A stretch of 64,000 nt of DNA from Acidobacteria subdivision 13 bacterium RH2 MAG17b (GCA_002197525.1 NFUN01000166.1:1-64000); one strand, 5' to 3'; counted from the first letter of the stretch, positions 53,244 to 63,682 are shown. The notes: generated from the sequence alone by a model not told the origin. Numbers and translations are program-made.

Positions 53244-53620
53244 CCGGCGCCTTCTCCAAACCTCGCAATTTTCGCCGCAGGAGTGCTAAGAGGTTTTTAG
53301 ATATCGAACCAAACGCAATCGTCGTTGCCAGCCTGGTGAATCCGCGCGAGAAGGTCTGGGGGCAGCTCGTGGCGCTCCGGCCGGAAGGAATCACTGTGCG
53401 CGGCATCCAGATCGAGTCATTCGAAGATTTTGTCCGCCAGATCACGAACCGTACCGGCGCTGAAGTAACCCTGACGACGGCCTTTTACCCCATGCATCGC
53501 GTGGAGCGCATCGCGTCGGACGAGGCCTCCGCAGGCATCCCTTCCCTTTCCGACCGGTTCCGCGAGAAAGTCGGCATCACCATCCAAGATTATCTCGAGA
53601 TCGAACATAACACCGCGTGA
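53231..53620 (+). CDS. conserved hypothetical protein (start uncertain)
   Basis: [45 protein letters not shown]; good coding appearance. Confidence 0.55.
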   Translation: MCSLTGAFSKPRNFRRRSAKRFLDIEPNAIVVASLVNPREKVWGQLVALRPEGITVRGIQIESFEDFVRQITNRTGAEVTLTTAFYPMHRVERIASDEASAGIPSLSDRFREKVGITIQDYLEIEHNTA

Positions 53621-53769
53621 CTGGTAGTGATTCAGTGTGGCTGCGGTACCACTACCGCCTGACTGGCGTTCTTGACAGAATGCGGGGCCGATGGCAGCAT
53701 AAAACAACGGGTTTTGCCGCGGGGACGCCGGGTACGAACAGCCCGCCGCTGCCGCAGGAGTCATACTGA

Positions 53770-53856
53770 GCCGAAGTGGCGAAATTGGCAGACGCGCTAC
53801 ATTCAGGGTGTAGTACCCGCAAGGGTGTGGAGGTTCGAGTCCTCTCTTCGGCACCA
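53770..53856 (+). tRNA. tRNA-Leu(CAG), CCA encoded
   Basis: GCCGAAG...CTACATTCAGGGTGTAG...variable arm...GGTTCGAGTCC...CTTCGGC ACCA. Confidence 0.94.
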
Positions 53857-54330
53857 AGCTTATATGTCATTTGTTCACAATAGGTTATAAAGTCGCTGAG
53901 TGCCTTGGTGTCTATCTGAGCTGCGAAAAACACCAAGGACTCGACCATGAACGCTCCAGCATTGAAAACCCACCCGGATCCCTTCCCGAACGCACTCCGT
54001 GCAATGCCACAAGCAGATTAGGATTTATCAAAAGAGCCCGCCTCGTAGGGGTCGTCTGAAATTCAATTTTCCCCTACCGAGCCGTATGCCGTTACGTATG
54101 AGACAGCCGATCGAGGTGCTACTTTGTCGAATGGCTGGAGAGTCGGAAGCGCAGTGGCGCAAGCGAAACGAACTCAGTGGAGAAGTCGTCTCCGGCAGCA
54201 CCGCGCTCGGGAGCGAAATGTTGCCACTCGAACATCGCCAGTCGCTGCCGTTCAGCCATAATCTGTAAAGCATTGCAGCTCGATCCCAAGTTTTTGCAAC
54301 CCAGCCCGACACCTCGCTATGTCCTGACTG

Positions 54331-55344
54331 TTACCCGTGCTCAAGAATAATCTTCATGTGCTGGCCACTGTCCGAGCCCATTATTCCGATCGCTGTCTTT
54401 AACTCGCCAAAAGGCATGATGTGGCTAATCAGCGGCTCCAGCCGCACAGTTCCCCGCTGCACCAGATCAATGCAGATCGGGTAATCTTCACTCTTGGCAG
54501 CCCGGGCGGTGCTAACTGTAAGCTCCTTCAGGTAAAGCTGATAGAATGGCAAGGTAGCCTCGGTTGCAGTGAAGATCCCGAAAAGCAGCAGTCGGCCCCC
54601 GTAGCGGGCCATGGCAATTGCGTCTGCAAGCGACGCCGTCACACCAGTTGAATCAATAACCAAGTCGGCCCCACGTCCATGAGTCGCTTCTACGATCGTC
54701 GGTATCGTATCATCTCCGCTCACAACGGTTAGGTCCGCTCCCAGCGTCTGCGCCAGCTCTCCTTTTGCCGCGTTGCGGGTGATGCCGATGACCAGACTGG
54801 CACCCCGCGCCTTAGCTAGCTGCACGTGGAGTTGGCCGGTAACGCCCAAGCCTAAGACAACAACGGACTCACCAGGGAATATGTTAGTCAAACGTTGGGC
54901 GTGCAAACACGTCGTCAGGACCTGTATCAAGGGTGCAGTGCGGCTATCGATTGAATCCGGCAGATGAAAAACGTGGCTTGCCGGTGCCGCCACGTATTCG
55001 GCAAAGCCGCCGTTGGTATCGCGCCCAAGCAGCATACCGTTTGGGCACAGATGAGTCTGGCCGATTCGGCAGTGGAAGCATGCCCCACAGTAAAGCACCG
55101 GGTCAATGATGATCCTCTCGCCCGACCGGAACTCATCGTGGCCGCCATCGACGACCTCTCCGGTCATTTCATGGCCCATGATCCGCGGATAGCTAACCGG
55201 GATCGCACCATTGTAGATTTTCAGGTCCGTGCCGCAGATACCGCTGTGACTGACCCGGATCAGTACCTGGCTAACACCGGCGCTGGGGCGGGCAGCCTCA
55301 TCGAGCATGAGTTCACCGGGCGCCTTTAGAACCATGGCCTTCAT
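54331..55344 (-). CDS. zinc-dependent alcohol dehydrogenase (MDR family)
   Basis: GICGTDLKIYNGAIPVSYPRIMGHEMTGEVVDGG; CGACFHCRIGQTHLCPNG; VVLGLGVTGQLHVQLAKARGA. Confidence 0.9.
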   Translation of the reverse strand: MKAMVLKAPGELMLDEAARPSAGVSQVLIRVSHSGICGTDLKIYNGAIPVSYPRIMGHEMTGEVVDGGHDEFRSGERIIIDPVLYCGACFHCRIGQTHLCPNGMLLGRDTNGGFAEYVAAPASHVFHLPDSIDSRTAPLIQVLTTCLHAQRLTNIFPGESVVVLGLGVTGQLHVQLAKARGASLVIGITRNAAKGELAQTLGADLTVVSGDDTIPTIVEATHGRGADLVIDSTGVTASLADAIAMARYGGRLLLFGIFTATEATLPFYQLYLKELTVSTARAAKSEDYPICIDLVQRGTVRLEPLISHIMPFGELKTAIGIMGSDSGQHMKIILEHG

Positions 55345-55514
55345 GAGAAGCCCCTTGCGGTCCGACATTCTCCGATAAGATTCAAACCTAGCTGCCTCGA
55401 TCCGTTCAATAAGTTTGCTGTCTTGATCCCGCAACGCTGCATGCCGCCCAATCCGGTTGTATTCTACATCGGGCAAAACATGTTCTCACCCTCAAAAGCG
55501 CTCATCCACTTCAC

Positions 55515-56642
55515 TCAAAGATAGGGCGCCAGCAGCTTCTGTGCAGTACCTCCTAAAATAGCTGCCACGTCGCTGGCAGGCAAGCCGATTTCTCTGACGT
55601 AGTTCACACAAAGCTTCATCTCAGTTTGCCAGTATGGGTAGTCCGTGCCCATCAGGACCCGGTCTGCGCCAAAGCATTCGCAGGCATCACTCAATGCAGC
55701 ACGATGTCCATTGACCGTGTCGTACCAAAACGAGCGAGCCAAGACGCTCGGCTTTTCGGAACCCTTTGGCATAAACATGGAAGCCTGGTGGTCCACGCGC
55801 CGCATCAGAAAGGGCAGAGTTCCACCAAGGTGCGCCAAAATGATTTTCATGTTTGGATACCGGCCCGGTACGCCGGCCTTCATCAGTTCCAGGGCGCAAA
55901 TGGTGTCTTCAAAAGGCGCGCCGAGAGGCCAAGTCAGGCCCGATCCAGTGATACACGAAGAACAGGCTCCGATCCCCGCAGGATGAACAAACAGGGCGGC
56001 ACCGCGGCGATTCAATTCTGCAAAAAGAGGATTGAATGCTGGATCGGCAATCGGCTTGCCGCGAACAGAGGTTAAGACCGCGGCGCCGGCCATTCCGAGC
56101 TCATCCATCCCGCGGGAGAGTTCCTTCAAAGAGGCATTGATATGAGGCAGAGGACAACAGGCAAACACTTTAAAGCGCTGCGGGTACTGCCGGGCAAGGT
56201 CAGTACAAAGATCGTTAGCGAGACGAGCCGCTTCCACGCTATGCTGTTCGCTTTCGAAGTAGGGCGCCTGTGGAAGGACCGAGAGTACCTGCATATCGAT
56301 GCCGGCTTCGCCCAGGACGCGGAATCGAGCTTCAAGATCACCGTCTTCTTTTCCCGCATGGAAGGTCTTCGCAATGGCCGTCCCGGTCTCGGACCCCCCG
56401 AAACGATCGAGCGTGTCCAGATACTCACTTGGGAAGTAATGAGCGTGAATGTCGATCGTCTTGAAAGTCTTGTCCGCTCGAATTGACTGAGCCATCGTCG
56501 GCAACGGACCGGCAGTCAGAATACCCGCCGCAAGCGAGGACTGTAGAAATCTGCGGCGGGGAAACTGCGTATTCCCTAACCTCACGTCTCTCCTCCCGAA
56601 TGCCCCTGTTTCGATAGATACATTGGGGCTGACACTATTCAC
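55515..56642 (-). CDS. TAT-exported amidohydrolase (ACMSD-like amidohydrolase_2)
   Basis: RRRFLQSSLAAGILTAG; IDIHAHYFPSEYLDTL; HPAGIG; ILAHLGGTLPFLMRRVD; RVLMGTDYPYW. Confidence 0.88.
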   Translation of the reverse strand: MNSVSPNVSIETGAFGRRDVRLGNTQFPRRRFLQSSLAAGILTAGPLPTMAQSIRADKTFKTIDIHAHYFPSEYLDTLDRFGGSETGTAIAKTFHAGKEDGDLEARFRVLGEAGIDMQVLSVLPQAPYFESEQHSVEAARLANDLCTDLARQYPQRFKVFACCPLPHINASLKELSRGMDELGMAGAAVLTSVRGKPIADPAFNPLFAELNRRGAALFVHPAGIGACSSCITGSGLTWPLGAPFEDTICALELMKAGVPGRYPNMKIILAHLGGTLPFLMRRVDHQASMFMPKGSEKPSVLARSFWYDTVNGHRAALSDACECFGADRVLMGTDYPYWQTEMKLCVNYVREIGLPASDVAAILGGTAQKLLAPYL

Positions 56643-56759
56643 TTTTTGATGATCACGTCCGCCATTATAAGTAGAAGCGAAGTTTCAGTGAGAGGAGAAT
56701 CGTCACTCCGACCGAATTCAGAGCACATGCAGCCAAATCCGATGCAGAGTAGTCCGATC

Positions 56760-57050
56760 TGTTTACCACAACTGCCCACCATGGACGACTTGGCAGACGA
56801 CGCCATACTACGCGGATCGCACCCCAGCATCGCCTCCGCAAGCCGGACTTCCGATCCAGCGCAGCATGAAGGTGGTTTCCCGAGGAACACCCCTTACATC
56901 AACCACCACCATCCACTTCATTCCCTTGCCCCGCTTGGTTTTGCCGACTCCCGAGATCCTTTTCTGCCGGAGTGAAACTCCCGTCCAGAAAGGCTTCGCT
57001 CCACTTCAGTTGCTGGGCGTTCGCTAAGTTCAGTCAGGAACGCCAGGCAG
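56760..57050 (-). pseudogene. IS5-family-type transposase remnant, multiply frameshifted
   Basis: Reverse strand reads LKWSEAFLDGSFTPAEK / GVGKTKRGKGMKWMVVVDVRGVP / SEVRLAEAML in different frames, matching the WSEAFxDGSF...VGKTKRGKGTKWMVVVDGxGxPLG pattern of IS5 DDE transposases. Confidence 0.78.
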
Positions 57051-57372
57051 CCAGATGCTCAGCTCTCTGTAGGCTTCCAGACTATTCCCCCAAAACCTGG
57101 TTTAGCAATGAATACCTTAGCGTGGTATTGCCTAGTCGCGTCATATCCCTATCTTCCCTTCTGTCCGGCTGAAGCGCCCAAATTCGAACAGGAGAGAAGA
57201 GATAGCCACCTTCGTTGCAGGACTACAGCGATCCCGGCACTCTAGCACAAGATGGCCCAGCAATTGCGGTTTCAAAGAAGATACGAACGAAAACGTTCGA
57301 CCCCAAGAGGTCGGATGCTGAAAACGACGCTTACCCTTCTGGCGGAGGGCGGAGAAACGCTCTGCCCCCAGA

Positions 57373-58296
57373 CTATGAAAAATTTATCGCAACCAGTCCC
57401 GCCCCGGCTACCCTCCACTTCTCATTCTCTTTTACGAAAAACCGGACAACCCTGTACGCTCCTGCGGTTTTCCGGCCGGAAGCAACCGAGCCTTTCAGCG
57501 TCGTATGATCTGTGGCGATGGCGAAGTTTCCATATACCGCTCGCAATTTAAAATCGTCCGGGAAGGCACCGATATTGGTGCCGCGGCCGGCCTTTGAAAT
57601 CAAATCCAGCAGTTCTGATTTGCTGACCTCCCGTCCCCCTGGGAGGACCTCGAAAAATTGACCGGTCCACAATTGCTTCAAAACATCCAGCTTCTGGTTT
57701 CGCGCGGCCTCCAGCCACTTCTGGTCGATCTCCCAGAGCTGTTTCTCTAGACCAGTATGGCTTTCAGACGCTTCGCTTGCCGTGCTGGCCTGCGAAGTCG
57801 CACCCGCTGACGAAAGCAATCCAATGCGGCACAGTGCGGATTCAGCCGCTCTCCATTTCCCGTTCTCCTTGACGAAGACTCTCACGACCCGATATCCCCC
57901 CGTGATGTCGTGCCCATAGGCCTTGGTGCCTTTTTGGGTCATGTGATCGGTCGCTAGCGCCACGTTTCCATAAACAGCCCGCAGCTTGAAATCGTCCCGT
58001 GTGGATCCGGACCCGGGTCTGCGGGGAGCTTTAGCCAACATTTTCATCTGCTCCGCCTTGTTGACCACCTTCCCTCCAGGGAGGATCTCGACAAATTGGC
58101 CGGTCCACATCTGGTCCAAAAAAGCCATCTTCCTGTTCTGCACGGCGTCCAGCCACTGCTGGTCGAGCTTCCAGAGCTTTTGTTCTAGATTGGACCGGCT
58201 CGCGGCGCCTTCGCTCTTTTGGCCAGTGTCCTGAGCAATGGCGGTCATTGAAACGGCCAAAGCCGCCATCAAAACGAACACTCGAATAAATTTCAT
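57373..58296 (-). CDS. secreted protein with two NTF2-like/DUF4440-type repeats
   Basis: Signal MKFIRVFVLMAALAVSMTAIAQ; two copies of WxxDQxWL...DDFKLRAVYGN.A.ATDH.T.KG...YRVVR.FVKEN.KWR.A. Confidence 0.72.
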   Translation of the reverse strand: MKFIRVFVLMAALAVSMTAIAQDTGQKSEGAASRSNLEQKLWKLDQQWLDAVQNRKMAFLDQMWTGQFVEILPGGKVVNKAEQMKMLAKAPRRPGSGSTRDDFKLRAVYGNVALATDHMTQKGTKAYGHDITGGYRVVRVFVKENGKWRAAESALCRIGLLSSAGATSQASTASEASESHTGLEKQLWEIDQKWLEAARNQKLDVLKQLWTGQFFEVLPGGREVSKSELLDLISKAGRGTNIGAFPDDFKLRAVYGNFAIATDHTTLKGSVASGRKTAGAYRVVRFFVKENEKWRVAGAGLVAINFS

Positions 58297-58373
58297 CGTG
58301 AGCCTCCAGTAGGATGACTGCGTTCCACCAGCACTGGTTTTAACCCCAACGCTCATGGCCAAGGATAAGCGAA

Positions 58374-58859
58374 CTAAGGAGTGACGATCGGGCACAGCGC
58401 TGCTCCAGCGACCTTCCATTCACCATTTTCCTTCACGAACATGCGGAGTACCCTGTAGTCCCCGCTGAAATCGTGACCCTTGTACATGATTCCCTTCAAG
58501 GTTGTGCGATCGGTAGCCAAGGCGAAATTTCCGTATACAGCCCGCAGTTTGAAGTCATTCGGCGTTACAGCCCTCTTCTCCGGCGCCTTCCCGCGGAGAA
58601 CTCTTTCCAGTTGCTCCCTCTTGTCCGGAACCGTGCCGCCACTATTTATTTCAAAGAATTGGCTGGTCCACAATTTCTGCAGAACATCGACTCTCCTATT
58701 CGCCGCGGCATTCAGCCATTGTTGGTCGACTTTCCAGAGCTGTTTTTCGAGGCCGGTCCAGGCCTTGCTTTTTTCACTCTCTTTCCTGCCTGCTTGGCCG
58801 TAGGAGAGCGAGGAAATCGCCACGGCTGCTATTAACGTCAGAATCTGAACATGTCGCAT
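58374..58859 (-). CDS. secreted NTF2-like/DUF4440-type protein, paralog of the adjacent gene
   Basis: LWKVDQQWLNAAANRRVDVLQKLWTSQFFEINSGG...NDFKLRAVYGNFALATDRTTLKG. Confidence 0.72.
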   Translation of the reverse strand: MRHVQILTLIAAVAISSLSYGQAGRKESEKSKAWTGLEKQLWKVDQQWLNAAANRRVDVLQKLWTSQFFEINSGGTVPDKREQLERVLRGKAPEKRAVTPNDFKLRAVYGNFALATDRTTLKGIMYKGHDFSGDYRVLRMFVKENGEWKVAGAALCPIVTP

Positions 58860-59097
58860 CGCAAATCTCCTCGATTGAGTAACCGTCGTGAGAACAAATG
58901 GGCGGAATTAGCGCTTAGGAAACCGGCTGAGCCTGAACCGAAGGCCGAAAAGAATGAGTTCCGCTGGGTCAAGCTTTTTCAGCTTCTGATCCGGGAAAAA
59001 TCGCTTCTGTCCTTATTTCCTCGATGCGGCTGACCTCTCACAACTCGGTTGCCAAGGCGCTGAGCCGACAACCGTTTATGCTGAATTCTTACAGGCC

Positions 59098-62000
59098 TCA
59101 CCAAATTACCTTCAGGGCAAATTGAATCTGCCTCGAGGTCGTCGTAGTCGCGTCAATCGCGCCGGCTCCGGGGACTGGGTTACCGAACTGATCCATAAGA
59201 GTGTTGTTGTCGAAGGGAGGCTCGAAATTGGCGCGATTAAGGATATTGAACATCTCTACTCGAAACTGCACGTTGAAGTTCTCAGAAATACTTTTGACAG
59301 GGGTGTTCTTAAAGATGGAGAAGTCAAGGTCAGAGAGTGCTGGGCCGTTCATGATGTTGCGTCCCGCATTACCTAGGACGTTGACAGGGTTGGGGAACGC
59401 GAAGCACTGTAATTTAATGTAGTCGTTAGGATTTCCCGGATTCGTCAACTGATTGCAGCCAGGACCGGTAAGGCGATTCGGGTAGTCAAAAGGGACCACG
59501 CTATTTTGGCCAAGCGGGTCTCCGCCCAGTCCAACACTAAAAGGTGGGCCGCCGGAAAGCGTGTAAATGCCGTTCAATTGCCAACCATGCAAAACCCATG
59601 TTGCCGGACCTGTGAGCGACGCGGGCGCTGGAACATTCCATACGAAATTGGCCACCAAGTCCTGGCCAACGTTGGTATCCGACAAGCCGGTGTGAGTGCG
59701 GGGATCGGGCCAGTAAGTGGCGGCGAGGGAGTTCTTATACTGATCGGATGCCGTTGAACTCGAACTCGTATCAATACCCTTCGACCACGTGTAAGAGCCT
59801 TCTGCCTGGAACCCGTGGCTCATTCTTTTGGTAATTTGGAATTCCAGAGCATTGTATTTGGACCACGAACTCCAGTTTGCCATCAGATAGCGCCCCAAAA
59901 CAGGGTTGATCGTTGTCCCGCTGCCGATGGGGAGCGGCCAAGTATAGCCTAGCGATGTTTGGGTCGGCATTACGAAGTTGCCGTTGTCTGTTTGATACCA
60001 CAAATGTAGGGCGCGTGAGCCAACATAGGCGATCATCGCTGTGGTGTTGGGCGTGAGTTCCCGTTGGAGGCTCGTATTCCACTGCATGACGTAATTGCGC
60101 TGTGGGTTAAATTGGAGGACGTAGTACTGGATTACATTAAGGGCGGGATTAGTCCCGATACTTGCGAATGCTCCCGTCGGAAAGGAGCCTGGAGAAAGAT
60201 TTGAGGTGGCGGCATCCAGGTTAAACGGTGCGGCGCCATCCACGCCGTTTCCCATCTCGTAGGGAAGAGGCAGTATATCGAACATGCCGAAGCCACCGCG
60301 GACGGCCGTCTTGCCATTATGAAATGGATCCCACGCAAATCCGGCCCTCGGCTCAAAATTTCGCTCTGTCGGATTCAGGATGTACGGGCTTCCCAAGAAG
60401 GGCTTGGTAGCGGTCGGCGAGCGGAGGTTGGACAGCTTACCCTGCACTTCAGTCATTACGCTCGAAGGTTCGTAGCGAAGACCGAGGTTGATGGTGAGAT
60501 TCGGGCGCCAGCGCATGTCATCCTGAATGTATGCACCAAAAATCGTTTGCCGCTGCCCTCGGGGGGTATCTGCGAACGGCACAGTTGTGATAAAGCTGGT
60601 AGCCGGCTGATTGGTGAGGAAATCGGACAGCGAATTGTAATTGTAGAGTCCTCCAGGGAAGTCCACGCCGTAAGTGTTAAATTCGATCCGCTCGATGTCA
60701 GCCCCGAACTTCAGCGAGTGAATTCCCTTGGTGAGAAAGACGTTGTCGTAAGCTTGCCAGGAGTTCCACCGTAACAGCGTCGGAGTTGCCGCGCTCAGAC
60801 CGCCGGTAAAAGCCGTAAGTCCTGGCACCACTAGTTGTCCCGCCGAGTAACCAGGAAGGAAGCCGTAGGAAGTGCTGGCTGCAAGAGGGTTAATTGCCGT
60901 AGCACCCGCAGGCGAACCCGCAAATTCACGGTTAAAACCCAATCGAAGAGTATTGACGAGCGCGGGGCCAACGATATGGGTTTCTTCAAGTGCCACGACC
61001 TGCCGCCGGGTACGGCTTATAACGTTTTTGTTCTTGAACTCGTCCGACTGGGTGCTCGGCGCGTTGTCGAACATGTAGGTGCCGAAGAGACTGTCCTTCT
61101 CCGAAAATCTCTGATCGAGCCGGGTAATGAAGAAATTCTCGCTCGTAACCTGGGAACCTGCAAAACTATATATTCCGGTGTCGCCAGTTCCGGGTACGCA
61201 GGAAGTGAATGGACATTGAAGCGCACCGTTAGGGAGCGGAAAGAACGCCTGGAGAAATCGCGCTGCTTGCGGGTCCACGCTTATTTTTGTGGTCGTAGAA
61301 CAGTTTGGCGGAGCGCACAGGTTGCCATTGCGGGCGGCTACAGAAGGCACAAAATCGAGGTTACTGAGGCCCAGATCCTGGCGTACTCCTTCATAATCTC
61401 CAAAAATGAAAGCCTTGTCCTTCCGGATCGGGCCCCCCGCCGACGCTCCGAACTGGTTGCGACGGAAAGGCGCAGTGTTTACGTCAAAAAAGTTCCGGGC
61501 ATCGAACGCATCGTTGCGCAGAAACTCATAGGCATCGCCATGAAACTGGTTCGTGCCCGATTTGGTGATGGCGCTGATCACCCCGCCCGAGCTTCGCCCG
61601 TACTCCGTCGAATAGTTGGTCGTCATGATGGAGAATTCGCCAACTGCATCCACGCCCAGATTTCCGCCCAGCACGCTGCCTGGACCCGCATTGGCGTAAT
61701 CGTCGATGTTAATGCCGTCCAACAGATAGGAATTTTGTTGGGGGCGGCCGCCCGAGATGCTGACCCATTGGCCCAGCCCGCGTTTCGGCCGATCACTGCT
61801 ATTAATATTTGCCTCGGTTGTGGACACAGTAACACCGGGCTGTAACTCGGCCAAATCCGTCCACGAGCGCCCGTTGAGAGGCAAGTCCAGTACCCTGGTG
61901 GTGTTCACCACACCACTGATCGTTGATGAGTTTAGTTGTACGGCTTGAGCCGCGCCGGTCACGGTCACTGTCTGGGTCACCCCTCCGACCTTCAGGGTCA

Positions 62001-62343
62001 CATTCAGCACTAGCTCTTGGCCCACGGTCAAGGTAATACCGCTGCGTACCGCGTTCACGAAGCCCTTCGCAGAAGCTGTGACCATGTAATTCCCCGGCAG
62101 CAAATTAGGAGCGGTGTACAGTCCGGAGGAATCCGTTGCAGTTGTTGTGACGATGCCCGTAGCCACATTTCTTATGGACACTTGCGCCAGAGGTAGGACT
62201 GCTCCGGATGTGTCCGTGATGGTCCCGGAGAGCGTGGCTCCCACCACCTGCGCTGATACTTTAGCCGGTACGGCGAGCGCGAGCGCCACTATAAAGGTTA
62301 CTGCAAGACTCGCAAGGTTGATCCTCAGTCGTGATTGCGTCAT
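59098..62343 (-). CDS. Oar-like TonB-dependent receptor with carboxypeptidase-regulatory domain
   Basis: GATLSGTITDTSGAVLPLAQVSIRNVATGIVTTTATDSSGLYTAPNLLPGNY; LDLPLNGRSWTDLAELQPGV; FNILNRANFEPPFDN. Confidence 0.95.
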   Translation of the reverse strand: MTQSRLRINLASLAVTFIVALALAVPAKVSAQVVGATLSGTITDTSGAVLPLAQVSIRNVATGIVTTTATDSSGLYTAPNLLPGNYMVTASAKGFVNAVRSGITLTVGQELVLNVTLKVGGVTQTVTVTGAAQAVQLNSSTISGVVNTTRVLDLPLNGRSWTDLAELQPGVTVSTTEANINSSDRPKRGLGQWVSISGGRPQQNSYLLDGINIDDYANAGPGSVLGGNLGVDAVGEFSIMTTNYSTEYGRSSGGVISAITKSGTNQFHGDAYEFLRNDAFDARNFFDVNTAPFRRNQFGASAGGPIRKDKAFIFGDYEGVRQDLGLSNLDFVPSVAARNGNLCAPPNCSTTTKISVDPQAARFLQAFFPLPNGALQCPFTSCVPGTGDTGIYSFAGSQVTSENFFITRLDQRFSEKDSLFGTYMFDNAPSTQSDEFKNKNVISRTRRQVVALEETHIVGPALVNTLRLGFNREFAGSPAGATAINPLAASTSYGFLPGYSAGQLVVPGLTAFTGGLSAATPTLLRWNSWQAYDNVFLTKGIHSLKFGADIERIEFNTYGVDFPGGLYNYNSLSDFLTNQPATSFITTVPFADTPRGQRQTIFGAYIQDDMRWRPNLTINLGLRYEPSSVMTEVQGKLSNLRSPTATKPFLGSPYILNPTERNFEPRAGFAWDPFHNGKTAVRGGFGMFDILPLPYEMGNGVDGAAPFNLDAATSNLSPGSFPTGAFASIGTNPALNVIQYYVLQFNPQRNYVMQWNTSLQRELTPNTTAMIAYVGSRALHLWYQTDNGNFVMPTQTSLGYTWPLPIGSGTTINPVLGRYLMANWSSWSKYNALEFQITKRMSHGFQAEGSYTWSKGIDTSSSSTASDQYKNSLAATYWPDPRTHTGLSDTNVGQDLVANFVWNVPAPASLTGPATWVLHGWQLNGIYTLSGGPPFSVGLGGDPLGQNSVVPFDYPNRLTGPGCNQLTNPGNPNDYIKLQCFAFPNPVNVLGNAGRNIMNGPALSDLDFSIFKNTPVKSISENFNVQFRVEMFNILNRANFEPPFDNNTLMDQFGNPVPGAGAIDATTTTSRQIQFALKVIW

Positions 62344-62493
62344 GGCTTTGAAGCCTCCTTATTAGATCCGGATTACGGCATTCTTGAGGAAACCAAAGGC
62401 CCATTCCCAACGGCTCGACCCCTGACAAACCGCTTTCGATCACCGTCCGACACCTAGCTGTGCGATGGACTCCAGTTGAGCATACGCTCTGGA

Positions 62494-63045
62494 TTACCCG
62501 TGAAAATTAGGATTAATCGGCGTATGTTGGGCAGCAACAACTTGCCACCGTCCATTAATCTTCGCGTACACGTGTGTGAACCGGATGTTTCTGGGTTCTG
62601 GGTGGCCATTGACTACAACATGGGCCACCCGGTGGCCGGTCAAAATGACGACGTCCCCGTGCCCGTAAACGCGTGCCCGAATGTCAGTGTCGACGATAGA
62701 GACGTACTTTAGCGTCCCTGTTCGATGCTCCGTCATGTCTGTGTGTTTGGTTACGAATTTTCCCTGGGCAATTGTGAACATGAAATGATGAGCCATAATG
62801 CGGTTCAACGTACTCAGGTCGTCTTTTATTCTTGCATTGTTCCATTCCTGTTGGACTTTCAAGACTTCTCGGGCAGCCTCGGCGTCTCGATGTTGCGTCG
62901 GCATTTCCACTACAGTTTGTTGACCGAAAGCTAGAGGCATGGTAGCGATTAGAACTAAGGCGAATAGCAGTATGCGTCTCACTTGGTTGACTCCTTTCGA
63001 GGTTCTGACGAGACTCGAGTAGTTTCGACTGACGTAAGAATTCAA
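62494..63045 (-). CDS. secreted NTF2-like/DUF4440-type protein (start perhaps GTG at 62983)
   Basis: VLKVQQEWNNARIKDDLSTLNRIMAHHFMFTIAQGKFVTKHTDM...FTHVYAKINGRWQVVAAQHT. Confidence 0.75.
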   Translation of the reverse strand: MNSYVSRNYSSLVRTSKGVNQVRRILLFALVLIATMPLAFGQQTVVEMPTQHRDAEAAREVLKVQQEWNNARIKDDLSTLNRIMAHHFMFTIAQGKFVTKHTDMTEHRTGTLKYVSIVDTDIRARVYGHGDVVILTGHRVAHVVVNGHPEPRNIRFTHVYAKINGRWQVVAAQHTPINPNFHG

Positions 63046-63094
63046 CTAGACCATCGCGTCCTCGTCACTGGGTTCATCTAACATGCGCGTGCAT

Positions 63095-63682
63095 TTATTT
63101 GAAGCCACTCTGCGTCACCGGTGGAGGAGGCTCGTCTGCTTGGTCATTTTTAAGTGCGTCCACGCCAGCCTTGGCGCATTGAGCGTCTTGGTCGCGGATG
63201 CCTCCCGAGACGCCGATGGCGCCGACGATCTTCCCGTTTACAACAAGCGGGATTCCACCCGCGAGGGGCACCGCGCCTTCCAGGCCTAGGAGTCGGAGAC
63301 CAGCGCCGCCTGCTGCCACAGCGTCCTGAAAGTCCTTGGTCGGGCGCTTGAAGAGGTTCGCCGAGCGCGCTTTGTCGATCGCCACATTGGCGCTGGCACT
63401 CGGGCTATTATCCATTTTCTCGTAGTAGACCAAGTTGCCGCCACTATCGACGATAGCCACCGTCATAATCCAGTTATTTTTGCGTGCTTCTGCAAGCGCG
63501 CGGCTAGCCGCTTTCTTGGCATTCCCCAGGGTAATAGGAGCGCCGTAGGGGTCGGTGATCGTACCAGAGAGCGTCGCTCCTGTTGCTTGCGCATAAGCCC
63601 GAACAGACGCGAGGGCGCTGATTGCGAGCGCAACCAATGTTGCACAGGCGCCAAATTTGTTCGCATTCGACCGAATAGACAT
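63095..63682 (-). CDS. GlcG/HbpS-family heme-binding-like protein with TonB-receptor-like N-terminus
   Basis: ITLGNAKKAASRALAEARKNNWIMTVAIVDSGGNLVYYEKMDNSPSASANVAIDKARSANLF; GGIPLVVNGKIVGAIGVSGG; N-term AQATGATLSGTITDPYGAP. Confidence 0.85.
   Translation of the reverse strand: MSIRSNANKFGACATLVALAISALASVRAYAQATGATLSGTITDPYGAPITLGNAKKAASRALAEARKNNWIMTVAIVDSGGNLVYYEKMDNSPSASANVAIDKARSANLFKRPTKDFQDAVAAGGAGLRLLGLEGAVPLAGGIPLVVNGKIVGAIGVSGGIRDQDAQCAKAGVDALKNDQADEPPPPVTQSGFK

Noticed and set aside
53876-53950. CCTTGGTGT / ACACCAAGG inverted repeat after tRNA-Leu
   Set aside because: 9-bp arms with a loose loop and no T-tract; too weak to call a terminator or attachment site.
60835-61845. 336-aa plus-strand ORF opposite the Oar-like receptor
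   Set aside because: Antisense to a full-length receptor with convincing motifs; translation not protein-like.
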